A stretch of 64,000 bases of DNA from Rheinheimera sp. EpRS3 (GTDB taxonomy: Bacteria > Pseudomonadota > Gammaproteobacteria > Enterobacterales > Alteromonadaceae). Position numbers and translations under genes: made by a program. The notes beneath the pieces were generated by a model that was not told where the DNA came from, made no database searches, and saw only the letters and a program-made list of their open reading frames with translations. Positions 44,055-53,497 of the stretch are shown here, in pieces (position 1 is the stretch's first letter; the number at the start of each line of letters is the position of its first letter). The stretch spans positions 1,054,001 through 1,118,000 of the forward strand of contig NZ_LNQS01000001.1 in the NCBI RefSeq assembly GCF_001513785.1, read 5' to 3'.

Positions 44055-46439
44055 ATGTTGATGGCAGCCACTGGCATGCAACCTGGTGATAATAACCAGC
44101 GTTATGACTTATTCAGCCCAACCACTATGCCGCTGGCGGCGGCGTTTTTATGGAACAAACAGTTAATGGTGCAACTTAACTGCCGTGGCTATGCCACCGC
44201 GCAGTTTATGCAACCGGAGCCTGCCAAATACGCCCATGCACCAAATCTGGAAGCAAAAACCTTTATGCAGCCGGAGCAGCCGTATTACGCGCATCATCCG
44301 GGCCGCTTTGTCTATATTAAAGATGAGCAAAGCGCTGAGGTGTTCTCGCTACCTTACGAGCCGGTGCGCAGCAAAGCCGACAGCTTTGTGTTCTCTGCCG
44401 GTAAAAGTGATATCCGCTGGCAGCTGCAGCAACAGGGTTTGCAGCTGGAATGGCAGCTATGCTTAAGCCCGGACCAGCCGCATGAGCTGTGGCAGCTTAC
44501 CGTGACTAACCTGAGCGCAACACCACGGCAACTGAGTATCTATCCGTATTTTCCGGTTGGTTATATGTCGTGGATGAATCAGTCAGCAAAGTTTCAGCCA
44601 GAGCTGAATGCCATAGTGTGTTCCTCCGTTACGCCGTATCAAAAATACCCCGATTACTTTAAAAATAAGCTGTTAAAAGATAAAACCTTTTTATTGGCAG
44701 AGCAGGTACCCACCAGTTGGCAATGCGCGCAGCAAGCCTTTGAAGGTGAGGGCGGCCTGCATGCGCCGGATGCTTTGCAGCAAACCGAGCTCGATGGCGG
44801 CGATGCCTTATATGAAACCCCGGCTTGTGTTATGCAATACCGGCTGCAACTGGCAGGCGGTGCACAGCAGGTTTACCGCTTTGTGTTTGGCCCGGCGCTG
44901 GATGAAAGCGAAATTGCCGCTGCCCGGCAGCGTTATTTTTTAACGCCGGATGGCTTTAGCAAAGCGCAGCAGCAGTACAGCGATTATATTGCCCAGGGCC
45001 AGGGCTGTTTAACTATTGAAACACCGGATACCGCGCTGGATAATTTTGTTAACCACTGGCTGCCGCGCCAGGTGTATTACCACGGCGATGTAAACCGGCT
45101 TACTACAGATCCGCAAACCCGTAATTATCTGCAGGATAATATGGGCATGAGCTATGTGCGGCCACAAGCGTTTCGCACGGCGTTATTAACGGCGCTGGCG
45201 CAGCAGCACAGTAGCGGCGAAATGCCGGACGGTATTTTGCTGCACCCCGACGCCGAGCTGAAATATATTAATCAGGTGCCGCATACCGACCAGTGTGTCT
45301 GGTTGCCGGTGTGTTTAGCGGCTTATCTGGCCGAAACTAACGACACCGCTTTATTGCAGCAACAGATCGCCTTTGGCGACAGCACAGAACAAGTCACTGT
45401 GTTTGAACATATTTGCCGCGCCATGAGCTGGTTGCTGCATAAACGTGATACCCGCGGCCTGAGTTTTATTGAACAGGGCGACTGGTGCGATCCGATGAAT
45501 ATGGTCGGCTACAAAGGCCGCGGTGTATCGGGTTGGTTATCGCTGGCGGCCGCTTATGCGCTTAACTGTTGGGCCGATATTTGTCAGCAGCTGGGTGAGC
45601 ATAAGCGCGCTGAGCAATACCGCAGTGATGCCGACAGTTTTAATCAGGCGGTTAACCAGTATCTGTGGGATGGCAAATGGTATGGCCGCGGCATTACCGA
45701 CGATAATGTGGTTTTTGGTGTTAGTAAAGACGCCGAGGGCCGTATTTATCTGAACCCGCAAAGCTGGGCCATGCTAAGCGGTGCCGCTAATCAGGAACAA
45801 TTGCAGCTTATGCTGGCCGAAGTTGATGCCCAACTTGCCACCCCTTACGGCGTGCAAATGCTGGCACCGGCCTATACTGCGATGCGCGACGATGTTGGCC
45901 GCGTAACGCAAAAACACCCGGGCTCGGCCGAAAATGGCTCGGTATATAACCATGCGGCGGCGTTTTACCTGTATGCGCTGTACCAGATTAACCAGCCGGA
46001 TAAAGCCTTTGCGGTGCTGCGCCAGATGCTGCCCGGCAGCACAGAGCAAGACTGCCTGCAGCGCGGTCAGTTACCGGTGTTTATCCCGAATTACTATCGC
46101 GGTGCTTACCAACAGTTTCCGCGTACCGCCGGGCGATCCAGCCAGTTATTTAATACCGGCACCGTGCACTGGGTATATCGCTCGTTAATCGAAGGGCTGT
46201 TTGGTGTAAAAGGCTGTGCCGACGGCTTATTGCTGCAGCCGCAACTGCCAACCGACTGGCCGCAGGTTAAACTGACACGGCAATTTCGCGGGGCGCAGTT
46301 TTCTATAGTAATGCGCCGGCAAAGCGGCATCAAAGTAGCACAGCTAAGTGTTGATGGCCGTTTACTGCCAGAGCCGCTTATTCGCGACATTGTCGCCGGC
46401 CGGCATTATCAGGTCGAGCTGCTACTGCCGCCGGTTTAA
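44055..46439 (+). CDS. GH94 phosphorylase, probable cellobionic acid phosphorylase
   Basis: 794 residues, close to the length of bacterial cellobionic acid phosphorylases. The GH94 family cleaves beta-linked disaccharides with phosphate to give glucose 1-phosphate. The N-terminal beta-sandwich (to about 270) contains [20 protein letters not shown]; the (alpha/alpha)6 barrel carries the general-acid Asp near residue 476 in [13 protein letters not shown] and the phosphate-binding TxH region NTGTVHWVY near the end. Cellobionate would give glucose 1-phosphate plus gluconate, and gntK two genes upstream phosphorylates gluconate, which is why this acceptor specificity is proposed. Cellobiose or laminaribiose phosphorylase is the main alternative. 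CGGAG precedes the start. Confidence 0.8.
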   Translation: MLMAATGMQPGDNNQRYDLFSPTTMPLAAAFLWNKQLMVQLNCRGYATAQFMQPEPAKYAHAPNLEAKTFMQPEQPYYAHHPGRFVYIKDEQSAEVFSLPYEPVRSKADSFVFSAGKSDIRWQLQQQGLQLEWQLCLSPDQPHELWQLTVTNLSATPRQLSIYPYFPVGYMSWMNQSAKFQPELNAIVCSSVTPYQKYPDYFKNKLLKDKTFLLAEQVPTSWQCAQQAFEGEGGLHAPDALQQTELDGGDALYETPACVMQYRLQLAGGAQQVYRFVFGPALDESEIAAARQRYFLTPDGFSKAQQQYSDYIAQGQGCLTIETPDTALDNFVNHWLPRQVYYHGDVNRLTTDPQTRNYLQDNMGMSYVRPQAFRTALLTALAQQHSSGEMPDGILLHPDAELKYINQVPHTDQCVWLPVCLAAYLAETNDTALLQQQIAFGDSTEQVTVFEHICRAMSWLLHKRDTRGLSFIEQGDWCDPMNMVGYKGRGVSGWLSLAAAYALNCWADICQQLGEHKRAEQYRSDADSFNQAVNQYLWDGKWYGRGITDDNVVFGVSKDAEGRIYLNPQSWAMLSGAANQEQLQLMLAEVDAQLATPYGVQMLAPAYTAMRDDVGRVTQKHPGSAENGSVYNHAAAFYLYALYQINQPDKAFAVLRQMLPGSTEQDCLQRGQLPVFIPNYYRGAYQQFPRTAGRSSQLFNTGTVHWVYRSLIEGLFGVKGCADGLLLQPQLPTDWPQVKLTRQFRGAQFSIVMRRQSGIKVAQLSVDGRLLPEPLIRDIVAGRHYQVELLLPPV

Positions 46440-46459
46440 TAACAGCATAAGGAACCGCT

Positions 46460-47482
46460 ATGATCCGCATTGGCTTATTAGGCGCTGCCCGTATCAGCGA
46501 CAAAGCAATATTTCAGCCGCTTAAGCAACTGGACGGCTTTGTGCTGCAAGCAGTGGCAGCCTCGACATCAGAGCGGGCCCGCCAGTATGCCGGCGCGCAT
46601 GGCATCTTACATGTCGCCGACAGTTATCAGGCGTTGCTGGAGCGCGATGATATTGACCTGATTTACAATGCGCTGCCACCGTCTGAACATGCCCACTGGA
46701 CCATAAAGGCGCTTGAGCATGGTAAGCATGTATTGTGCGAAAAGCCCTTTGCTATGGATGCAATTGAAGCTCAGACGATGGTGCAGGCAGCGCAAACCTC
46801 CGGCAAGCTATTGCTGGAGGCATTTCATTACCGCTTTCATCCGTTGTTTGTTGAGGTGATGCGCCTGGTGCAGGCCGGTACTATCGGCACTATCAGCCAT
46901 TTACGGGCGAATTTTTCGGTGCGGATCCCGTATTTTGCCGGCTCGCTGCGCCATGAAGCGGCATTGGGCGGCGGCGCCATGATGGATTTAGGCTGTTATC
47001 CGCTGCATTGGGTGCGTACTGTTATGGGCTCTGAGCCGGGGCAGGAGCCGCAAGTGTTAAGCGCTAACTGTATTACAGCCAGTGCGGCAACCGGCGGTGA
47101 ACAAATTGATATCATCAGCCAGGCACAGCTGCAATTTGCTAATGGCGCTATTGCCGATATCGGCACCAGCATGGCAGAGCATTTAAGCCGCACACCCGAT
47201 ACCAGCCTGGTGCTGGAAGGCAGTTTGGGCAGTATTGAAGTAACCGGCCTGATTACGCCGCAACAGGGCAACAGTATTAAAGTGATTACTGCCGGGGCCG
47301 AGCGGCAATACAGTGTGCCTGGCCACAGTACTTATTATTATCAACTGCAGCACGTACAAGATTGCCTGCAAGGCCTCGCCACCGCCTTAACCGGTGGCAG
47401 CGATGCCATTAATAATATGCGCTTGCTGGACCAGATCTATCAGCACGCCGGGCTGTTAAGCCGTGGTAGCTGCCGCCGTTAG
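46460..47482 (+). CDS. Gfo/Idh/MocA-family oxidoreductase
   Basis: 340 residues. An N-terminal Rossmann fold (IRIGLLGAARISDKAIF) with the conserved CEKPFAM segment (about 91-97) supplies the catalytic Lys, and the C-terminal half has the GGGAMMDLGCYPLHW segment with a Tyr and His at the active site. It resembles NAD(P)-dependent xylose/dihydrodiol-dehydrogenase-like members. It follows the GH94 gene by 21 bases with AAGGAA as ribosome site, so it is in the same operon. It may oxidise an aldose or handle an aldonolactone in this pathway; the substrate cannot be read. Confidence 0.85.
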   Translation: MIRIGLLGAARISDKAIFQPLKQLDGFVLQAVAASTSERARQYAGAHGILHVADSYQALLERDDIDLIYNALPPSEHAHWTIKALEHGKHVLCEKPFAMDAIEAQTMVQAAQTSGKLLLEAFHYRFHPLFVEVMRLVQAGTIGTISHLRANFSVRIPYFAGSLRHEAALGGGAMMDLGCYPLHWVRTVMGSEPGQEPQVLSANCITASAATGGEQIDIISQAQLQFANGAIADIGTSMAEHLSRTPDTSLVLEGSLGSIEVTGLITPQQGNSIKVITAGAERQYSVPGHSTYYYQLQHVQDCLQGLATALTGGSDAINNMRLLDQIYQHAGLLSRGSCRR

Positions 47483-47558
47483 TCGCGGCAGCTGGCATTG
47501 CAGCGCTGCTGGTTGTTGCCTATTATGCCGGTTATAGCAGCATTAGGGTTATACCGGC

Positions 47559-48467
47559 ATGGATCATCTATTAGCCATTAAAGTGTTTTGTCGTGTGGTT
47601 GAAACCGGCACCTTTAGCCGCGCCGCAGATTTACTCGATATGCCAAAATCCACCGTAACCAAGCTGGTGCAAGAGCTGGAAGCGCATTTGCGGCTAAAGT
47701 TACTGCACCGCACCACACGCCGGGTTACGGTAACAATGGAAGGCGCGGCCTATTACGAGCGTACCACTAAGTTACTGTACGAACTGGACGATATCGAAAG
47801 CAATATCAGCAATGAACAGAGCACACCGCGGGGCCGGCTAAAGGTTGATATGGCGTCGGCGATTGCTAATTTTATTCTGTTGCCGGCGTTACCGTCTTTT
47901 ATGCAGCAATATCCGGAAATTCAGCTGGAGTTAGGTGTTAGTGATACCAATATCGATTTGCTGACCGACAATATAGATTGCGTAATTCGCGGCGGAGAGC
48001 TAAACGATACATCGCTGATTGCCAAACGTATTGCCGAGCTGACCTTTGTCACCTGTGCTGCACCCGCTTATTTGCAACAATACGGCACGCCGCAAACGCC
48101 GGACGAGTTAAGCAGCAAACACCGTATTATTTATTATCGCTCGCGTAAAACCAACCGTGTAGTGCCACTGCGTTTTAGCAACCGGCAACAATCCATGGAA
48201 ATTCAGCAGCAGGGCAGCCCGTTGTCGGTAAACGACAGCACCGCACAGTTAACCGCTACCTTAAGTGGCCTGGGCGTAAGCCAACTGCCGTTATTTATGG
48301 CGCAGCCTTTTCTTGATAATGGTAAGTTGCAGTTGGTACTGCCAGACTGGCAGCGCGCAGCCTTTCCGCTGTATCTTATTTACCCGCCAGGCCGTCATTT
48401 GAGTGGCCGCTTAAGCACCTTTATCAACTGGGTTATGGCGGTGTTCCAGCCGTACCGGCCGTATTAA
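47559..48467 (+). CDS. LysR-family transcriptional regulator
   Basis: 302 residues. The winged helix-turn-helix (VFCRVVETGTFSRAADLLDMPKSTVTKLVQELEAHL) is followed by the substrate-binding domain with PRGRLKVDMASAIANFILLPALPSF, typical of the CrgA/YafC-like group. Targets are usually divergent or nearby; the gene downstream on the same strand is pagL, and the sugar operon ends just before it, so its target is unclear. Coupling to the sugar locus is possible but unsupported. Confidence 0.9.
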   Translation: MDHLLAIKVFCRVVETGTFSRAADLLDMPKSTVTKLVQELEAHLRLKLLHRTTRRVTVTMEGAAYYERTTKLLYELDDIESNISNEQSTPRGRLKVDMASAIANFILLPALPSFMQQYPEIQLELGVSDTNIDLLTDNIDCVIRGGELNDTSLIAKRIAELTFVTCAAPAYLQQYGTPQTPDELSSKHRIIYYRSRKTNRVVPLRFSNRQQSMEIQQQGSPLSVNDSTAQLTATLSGLGVSQLPLFMAQPFLDNGKLQLVLPDWQRAAFPLYLIYPPGRHLSGRLSTFINWVMAVFQPYRPY

Positions 48468-48502
48468 ACCAGGCTGAGATAAAACGGAATAATTTATACC
48501 AA

Positions 48503-48530
48503 AACATTATTCACCACTGTGAATAATGTT
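48503..48530. promoter_or_regulatory. Perfect 12-bp inverted repeat before pagL
   Basis: AACATTATTCAC and GTGAATAATGTT flank a CACT loop. It is AT-rich with no T tail, so it is either a regulator-binding palindrome upstream of pagL or a weak terminator for the LysR gene. Confidence 0.45.
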
Positions 48531-48627
48531 ATCGGGAATTGCTTGTTTATCTAATTTGTACCGTTCGGTATATTTCTCATCATTATCGGTTAGCCCCACA
48601 GGGGCATAGACAGTGTAAGGTGAAAAT

Positions 48628-49176
48628 ATGCAACGGTGGTTGGCGGCATTAGTATTGTTATTTGGAATAATAGGGCAGGCGCAGGCGGATATGCGCACAG
48701 AGCAAATTTCACAGCTTTCAGTGGAATATTTAAAAGGCGAAGGCAGGGTAAATGGCGTGCGCCTGGCTTACCGGCCGCTGGAGTTTCACTTTACTACCTT
48801 GCCGCTGCTGGGCGACGCCAATATGTATCTGGAAGCCAGCACTAACTTTTGGCAGTACGGCCAGCCGTCAAAGTATCAAACTAATGTGGCGCTGGCATTA
48901 TCACCGGTGCTGAAAAAGCAGTTTGCCAACTGGTATGGCAAACCGGTGTTCTGGGAGTTTGGTATTGGTGTCAGTATGCTGACCAAGCGTGAATTTGCCG
49001 GTAAAGATTTAGGCTCGCATTTTCAGTTTGAAGACCGGCTGGGCCTGTTGATTGGGCTTGACCAGCAAAACAGTAAAATGCTGGCTATTCGCTATATGCA
49101 TTACTCTAATGCCGGTTTATCCAGCCGTAACCCCGGCATGGATTTTGTTAACATTGCCTATTCCTGGCGGTTTTAA
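48628..49176 (+). CDS. pagL: Lipid A 3-O-deacylase (PagL family)
   Basis: 182 residues with a signal peptide (MQRWLAALVLLFGIIGQAQA) and an eight-stranded outer-membrane barrel ending in Phe. The PagL active-site His and Ser lie in MHYSNAGLSSRNPGMD; GSHFQFEDRLGLLIG is also typical. PagL removes the 3-O acyl chain of lipid A in the outer leaflet, which reduces immune detection in pathogens and changes membrane behaviour. TAAGGTG precedes the ATG. It ends overlapping the lpxH stop by four bases on the opposite strand, so two lipid A genes converge here. Confidence 0.88.
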   Translation: MQRWLAALVLLFGIIGQAQADMRTEQISQLSVEYLKGEGRVNGVRLAYRPLEFHFTTLPLLGDANMYLEASTNFWQYGQPSKYQTNVALALSPVLKKQFANWYGKPVFWEFGIGVSMLTKREFAGKDLGSHFQFEDRLGLLIGLDQQNSKMLAIRYMHYSNAGLSSRNPGMDFVNIAYSWRF

Positions 49177-49949
49177 GCCGCCGGGCTGTCATCTGTCAGC
49201 GCATTAAAATACAGCTGCCACTGGTTATCGCTCACTTTTAAATAACTGCTTTGGCTGTACCAGTCGCCCAATACATAACGCTCTGCGGGCTGGCCATTTA
49301 CCTCCAGCTGATGCACCGCCGGGCGGTGGGTATGGCCGTGGATCAGCTTTAATACACCGGCTTCTGCCATCACTCTGGGTACTTCACCCGGGGTCACGTC
49401 CATAATTTGTGGTTGCGCCTGTGCCATATACTGCTGTTTATATTTGGCACTTCTGGCGCGGGCTTTACGTGCCAGACGCTGGCGATACCATAGCGGCATA
49501 TTCAGCATCAGCCACTGCCACCAGGGCTGGTTCCACCATTTACGGAATTTCTGGTAGGCAATATCCAGCGTACACAGGCTGTCGCCATGCATAATTAGCG
49601 TTGGCTTGCCGTATAAATCAATCACCTTTGACGGCGGCAATATCGCCATGCCACAGCGTTTGGCGTAAGCATCGCGTAGGAAAAAGTCGCGGTTGCCGTG
49701 AATAAAATACAATGCTACGCCGCTATCGCTAACGGTTTTAAGTGCGCTGGCCACCTGTTGCAGTAATGGCTCGGGGTTGTCATCACCAATCCAGACTTCA
49801 AATAAATCGCCCAGAATATACAAGGCTTCGGCGTGGATGGCGTGCTCGCGCAAAAAGCGCAAAAAGGCGGCGGTAATATCGCTCCGATCTGCCGCTAAGT
49901 GCAGATCGGCGATAAACAGCGTGTGCTGCTCAGACATCAGCTCTGACAT
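49173..49949 (-). CDS. lpxH: UDP-2,3-diacylglucosamine diphosphatase
   Basis: 258 residues. LpxH is the inner-membrane-associated calcineurin-like phosphoesterase that hydrolyses UDP-diacylglucosamine to lipid X, the fourth step of lipid A synthesis. Metal-binding motifs: FIADLHL (Asp-x-His), LGDLFEVW, GNRDFFL and GHTHRPAVH. The downstream Met at 49937 (MSEQHTLF) is a possible alternative start, and no ribosome site decides between them. It follows ppiB by nine bases and was probably transcribed with it, perhaps with coupled translation. Confidence 0.93.
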   Translation of the reverse strand: MSELMSEQHTLFIADLHLAADRSDITAAFLRFLREHAIHAEALYILGDLFEVWIGDDNPEPLLQQVASALKTVSDSGVALYFIHGNRDFFLRDAYAKRCGMAILPPSKVIDLYGKPTLIMHGDSLCTLDIAYQKFRKWWNQPWWQWLMLNMPLWYRQRLARKARARSAKYKQQYMAQAQPQIMDVTPGEVPRVMAEAGVLKLIHGHTHRPAVHQLEVNGQPAERYVLGDWYSQSSYLKVSDNQWQLYFNALTDDSPAA

Positions 49950-49958
49950 TAACAGGGC

Positions 49959-50453
49959 TTAAGCGTGCAGTTCGGCTTTTTCAATCACTACCGGTTTTAC
50001 CGGCACATCGCTGTGGCCAGCATTGCGGCCGGTGGCCACTTTTTTAATCTCGTCAACCACGTCCATACCTTCAACTACTTCGCCAAATACGCAGTAACCC
50101 CAGCCGGAGCCTGTTTCAGAGCTGAAGTTTAAGAAGTCGTTATCGGCGATGTTGATGAAAAACTGACAGGTGGCAGAATGCGGATCGTTGGTACGCGCCA
50201 TAGCAATAGTGCCTTTTTTATTTGGCACTTTGTTGTTGGCTTCGTTTTTAATCTGGCCCTTGGTGTCTTTTTGCTCCATATCGGCAGTAAAACCGCCGCC
50301 CTGGATCATAAAACCGTTAATCACACGGTGAAAAATGGTGTTGTCATAAAAGCCGTCTTTTACGTAGCTGATAAAGTTTTCTACCGTGGCAGGGGCTTTG
50401 TCGGCAAACAGGTTTAATTTAATTACGCCGTAATTGGTGTGTAAGCTAATCAT
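49959..50453 (-). CDS. ppiB: Peptidyl-prolyl cis-trans isomerase B (cyclophilin)
   Basis: 164 residues, cytoplasmic cyclophilin without a signal peptide. It accelerates proline isomerisation in folding proteins. The cyclophilin core is complete: [31 protein letters not shown] and [14 protein letters not shown]. It is located upstream of lpxH on the same strand and divergent from cysS, an arrangement shared by many gammaproteobacteria. Confidence 0.96.
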   Translation of the reverse strand: MISLHTNYGVIKLNLFADKAPATVENFISYVKDGFYDNTIFHRVINGFMIQGGGFTADMEQKDTKGQIKNEANNKVPNKKGTIAMARTNDPHSATCQFFINIADNDFLNFSSETGSGWGYCVFGEVVEGMDVVDEIKKVATGRNAGHSDVPVKPVVIEKAELHA

Positions 50454-50610
50454 AATCAGAGTCCTTATTTCAAAGTGGCGCTATTCTAACGTAGTCAGGC
50501 CAAATCATAAAGCAAGGATAGCCGGGTTAAGGTGCTGGTGATACACTAGCGCGCTGGTGCAGCAGCTGCACTGGTTTAGCGTTTTTTAGTCAAAGGACTT
50601 CGAGGAAGAC

Positions 50611-51990
50611 ATGTTACAAATTTATAATACCTTAAGCAGAAAAAAAGAACTTTTCACACCAATTGAACCCGGTAAAGCAGGGCTCTATGTCTGCGGTATT
50701 ACTATTTATGACTACTGTCATGTCGGCCACGCCCGTACCTATGTTGCCTTTGATGTCATAAACCGCTACCTGCGCTTTTTGGGTTACGACGTAACCTATG
50801 TGCGTAATATTACCGACGTAGACGACAAAATTATTAAACGCGCCGCCGAGAACAACGAAAGCTGCGACGCCTTAACCGAACGCTTTACCCAAGCCATGCA
50901 CGCCGATTTTGCTGCGCTGGGTTTAATGCCGGCCGACATAGAACCGCGTGTTACTACCCATATGGCCGAAATTATCGCCCTGATTGAAACCCTGGTGGCC
51001 AAAGGCTATGCCTATGTCGCGGCCGATGGCGATGTGTTGTTTGACGTTAGCAAATACGAAGCCTATGGCGAGCTTAGCCAGCAAAACCTGGAGATGCTGC
51101 AATCCGGCTCGCGGGTAGAAGTGGCCGACAATAAAGACGATCCGCTGGATTTCGTATTGTGGAAAGGCGCCAAGCCGAGCGAGCCGTTCTGGCAATCGCC
51201 GTGGGGCAATGGCCGGCCGGGCTGGCATATTGAATGTTCTGCCATGAGTGCCAAGCATTTAGGCGAGCATTTTGATATCCACGGCGGCGGTTCAGACTTG
51301 CAGTTCCCGCACCACGAAAACGAAATTGCCCAGTCGACCTGTGCCCATGGCCACAAGTACGTTAATACCTGGATCCACACCGGTATGGTGCAGGTAGATA
51401 AAGAGAAAATGTCTAAATCCTTAGGCAATTTCTTTACGGTAAAAGACGTACTGGCGGAATATAACGCCGAAGCGGTACGCTACTTTTTATTATCCAGCCA
51501 ATACCGCAGCCAGCTGAACTACTCGGCAGAGAACTTAACCCAGGCGCATGCTGCCTTAGGCCGCTTATACACCGCGCTGCGTAATGTTACGCCAAGCCAC
51601 AGTATTGATTTAAACAGCCCGTACATTGTGCGCTTTAAAGCGGCAATGGATGATGATTTCAACACTCCCGAAGCCTTACCGGTGTTGTTTGAACTGGCGC
51701 GTGAAGTAAACCGCTTTAAAGAAACCGAACCGGCCAAGGCTGCCGAGCTGGCTGGCATATTAAACCTGTTAGCCGGTGTGCTGGGCTTGTTACAGGGCGA
51801 TGCTGAGCAGTTCTTACAATCAGGCGCGTCAATTGATGATGTAGCCGAAATAGAAGCGCTGATCGCTAAGCGCAACACCGCCCGCGCTAACAAAGACTGG
51901 GCAGCAGCAGACGCCGCCCGCGATGCGTTAACGGCCAAAGGTATTATCGTAGAAGATAAAAACGGCGTAACCAGCTGGCGTAAAGGCTGA
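50611..51990 (+). CDS. cysS: Cysteinyl-tRNA synthetase
   Basis: 459 residues, the usual length. Class I synthetase motifs: the HIGH equivalent HVGHART (about 36-42) and [10 protein letters not shown]. Zinc ligands are visible as Cys in VCGITIYD, Cys in IECSAMS and His-His-Glu in [11 protein letters not shown]. The start [13 protein letters not shown] matches the family. A strong terminator at 52006 ends the core gene block before the accessory region. Confidence 0.97.
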   Translation: MLQIYNTLSRKKELFTPIEPGKAGLYVCGITIYDYCHVGHARTYVAFDVINRYLRFLGYDVTYVRNITDVDDKIIKRAAENNESCDALTERFTQAMHADFAALGLMPADIEPRVTTHMAEIIALIETLVAKGYAYVAADGDVLFDVSKYEAYGELSQQNLEMLQSGSRVEVADNKDDPLDFVLWKGAKPSEPFWQSPWGNGRPGWHIECSAMSAKHLGEHFDIHGGGSDLQFPHHENEIAQSTCAHGHKYVNTWIHTGMVQVDKEKMSKSLGNFFTVKDVLAEYNAEAVRYFLLSSQYRSQLNYSAENLTQAHAALGRLYTALRNVTPSHSIDLNSPYIVRFKAAMDDDFNTPEALPVLFELAREVNRFKETEPAKAAELAGILNLLAGVLGLLQGDAEQFLQSGASIDDVAEIEALIAKRNTARANKDWAAADAARDALTAKGIIVEDKNGVTSWRKG

Positions 51991-52005
51991 TTAAGCTCCC
52001 GTGAT

Positions 52006-52033
52006 AAAAAAACCGCCTGCTGGCGGTTTTTTT
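52006..52033 (+). terminator. Terminator of cysS
   Basis: Seven A plus CCGCC, loop TGCT, then GGCGG plus seven T: a perfect 12-bp symmetrical hairpin, so it could work in both directions. Confidence 0.9.
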
Positions 52034-52232
52034 ATGCGTGAATGTTGCAGCAGGCAGGCCTAAAAAGCTGATTGAAGTTTTGCTGAAATAGGCTGTACCT
52101 GTAAGTTATTGTAAGTTGGGAATAGGCGGTGTAATGTTTGAGTATATAAAATTACCAACGTCGGGTAGCCCGTGTTTAAATGCGGGGCGCCCGTCGAATA
52201 AGCTTTAGCTTCTAGGAGTAGAAATTAAAATT

Positions 52233-53390
52233 ATGGATGATGATTACAAGAATCCCCTGCCGGGGAAAACCTATATAAGTCCATCACTCCCAGATTTTGG
52301 TAACAAGGAAAGACAGGTTCGTATTGCATCTAAAATTCTACCCTCTGAAGATGGCTATGAATACGTAAAGGAACGCGACGAGATAGTTTTAAGAAAAAAG
52401 CCAGACGCAAAAACTTATATAACAGCAAAATTCTTAGAAGATTCTAGGCAAACCTTCGTATTAACTATACAAAAATTTGTATCAGAATCAGGACAGCCTT
52501 ACGGGGCTGGGTTTTCATTTGTAGGTGAAGAAATAGGTCGGTTCTGTGAATTTCTGGCAAATATCCAATCTGTAGATTTCAAGAACAGAGCTAAAGTAAA
52601 TATAACTGATGAAGAGCTTCGAAAAATAGCTTTAACCACTCATCAGGCTAAAACATTTCTTACTGAAAATCAGGCGTTGTTTGCTGAAGCATTAAAATCC
52701 GAAGTCACCACGGAAGACCTTGTTGCGGTAGGATTTCGAAAGAAGCAGCTAGGTTACTATCACAGACTTTTGCATGACGAGAGCTACTTCGACAAATTAA
52801 AAATTAAAAATAAATGTTCTAATGAAGCTTTGTGGCAAAAGTACTTTGAAAAGAACCCTTGGGTGTTTGGTTATGGACTAGGTTACATATTCTTGTCCAG
52901 TCTTGATGATAGAAAGTTAGAACAAGTGGTCCAAGGGCATAGCGCAGTTTCGCATGGTAAGCGTGTTGATGCTCTTATGAAAACAAAAGGTATTATATCC
53001 AATCTATGCTTTGTTGAAGTTAAGACTCACACGACTGCTTTACTAGATGCTAAGCCTTATCGATCCGGCTGCTGGGCGCCTTCAAAAGAATTAGCTGGTG
53101 CTATCGCGCAAGTCCAAGGTACTGTCGCCTCCGCAGTAGAAAATCTATCTAGCAGAATTAACCCAAGTGATAGTGAAGGCAATCCAACAGGCGAAGAAAT
53201 TTATAATTACCAACCTAAATCCTATTTGGTAATAGGCAATATGGGGGAGTTTGTATCAGAGCAAGGTGTAAACAAAGACAAATTGCGGTCATTTGAGCTG
53301 CTTCGTAAAAATACCACTAATCCTGAAATTATTACATTTGATGAACTTTATGAGCGCGCAAAATTCATTGTCCAGCACAACCAAAGCTAA
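52233..53390 (+). CDS. sduA: Shedu anti-phage protein SduA (DUF4263 nuclease)
   Basis: 385 residues. The C-terminal half is DUF4263, a PD-(D/E)XK nuclease that defines the Shedu anti-phage system. The family entry motif EALWQKYFEKNPWVFG is at 198-213, and the nuclease core shows Asp246 (KRVDALM), Glu262-Val-Lys264 (FVEVKTH) and Gln293-Val-Gln295. The N-terminal 190 residues are the variable sensor part (FSFVGEEIGRFCEFLANIQ, 95-112). AGGAG lies before the start. The gene is AT-rich: one 60-base row counted (52441-52500) is 33 percent GC, against 48 percent for a row of cysS. It is therefore probably acquired. The stop lies inside a repeat shared with the next gene. Confidence 0.9.
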   Translation: MDDDYKNPLPGKTYISPSLPDFGNKERQVRIASKILPSEDGYEYVKERDEIVLRKKPDAKTYITAKFLEDSRQTFVLTIQKFVSESGQPYGAGFSFVGEEIGRFCEFLANIQSVDFKNRAKVNITDEELRKIALTTHQAKTFLTENQALFAEALKSEVTTEDLVAVGFRKKQLGYYHRLLHDESYFDKLKIKNKCSNEALWQKYFEKNPWVFGYGLGYIFLSSLDDRKLEQVVQGHSAVSHGKRVDALMKTKGIISNLCFVEVKTHTTALLDAKPYRSGCWAPSKELAGAIAQVQGTVASAVENLSSRINPSDSEGNPTGEEIYNYQPKSYLVIGNMGEFVSEQGVNKDKLRSFELLRKNTTNPEIITFDELYERAKFIVQHNQS

Positions 53391-53463
53391 CACATATAAG
53401 CTTTCCCAGTGTTAATAGATAAAACCGCTCTTCCGGCCAAGCTAGCGGTCTGCAACAAGTTGC
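53388..53463 (+). repeat. Cassette-end repeat, copy A (after Shedu)
   Basis: Begins at the Shedu stop codon: TAACACATATAAGCTTTCCC, then an imperfect hairpin (ACCGCT 53424-53429 with AGCGGT 53444-53449) and a second hairpin (GCAAC-AA-GTTGC). The same layout occurs in copy B at 54134 after the next gene. Confidence 0.75.
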
Positions 53464-53497
53464 TCACCTGTGTAGCGGGCTTCAAAGGTAAAGTCAC

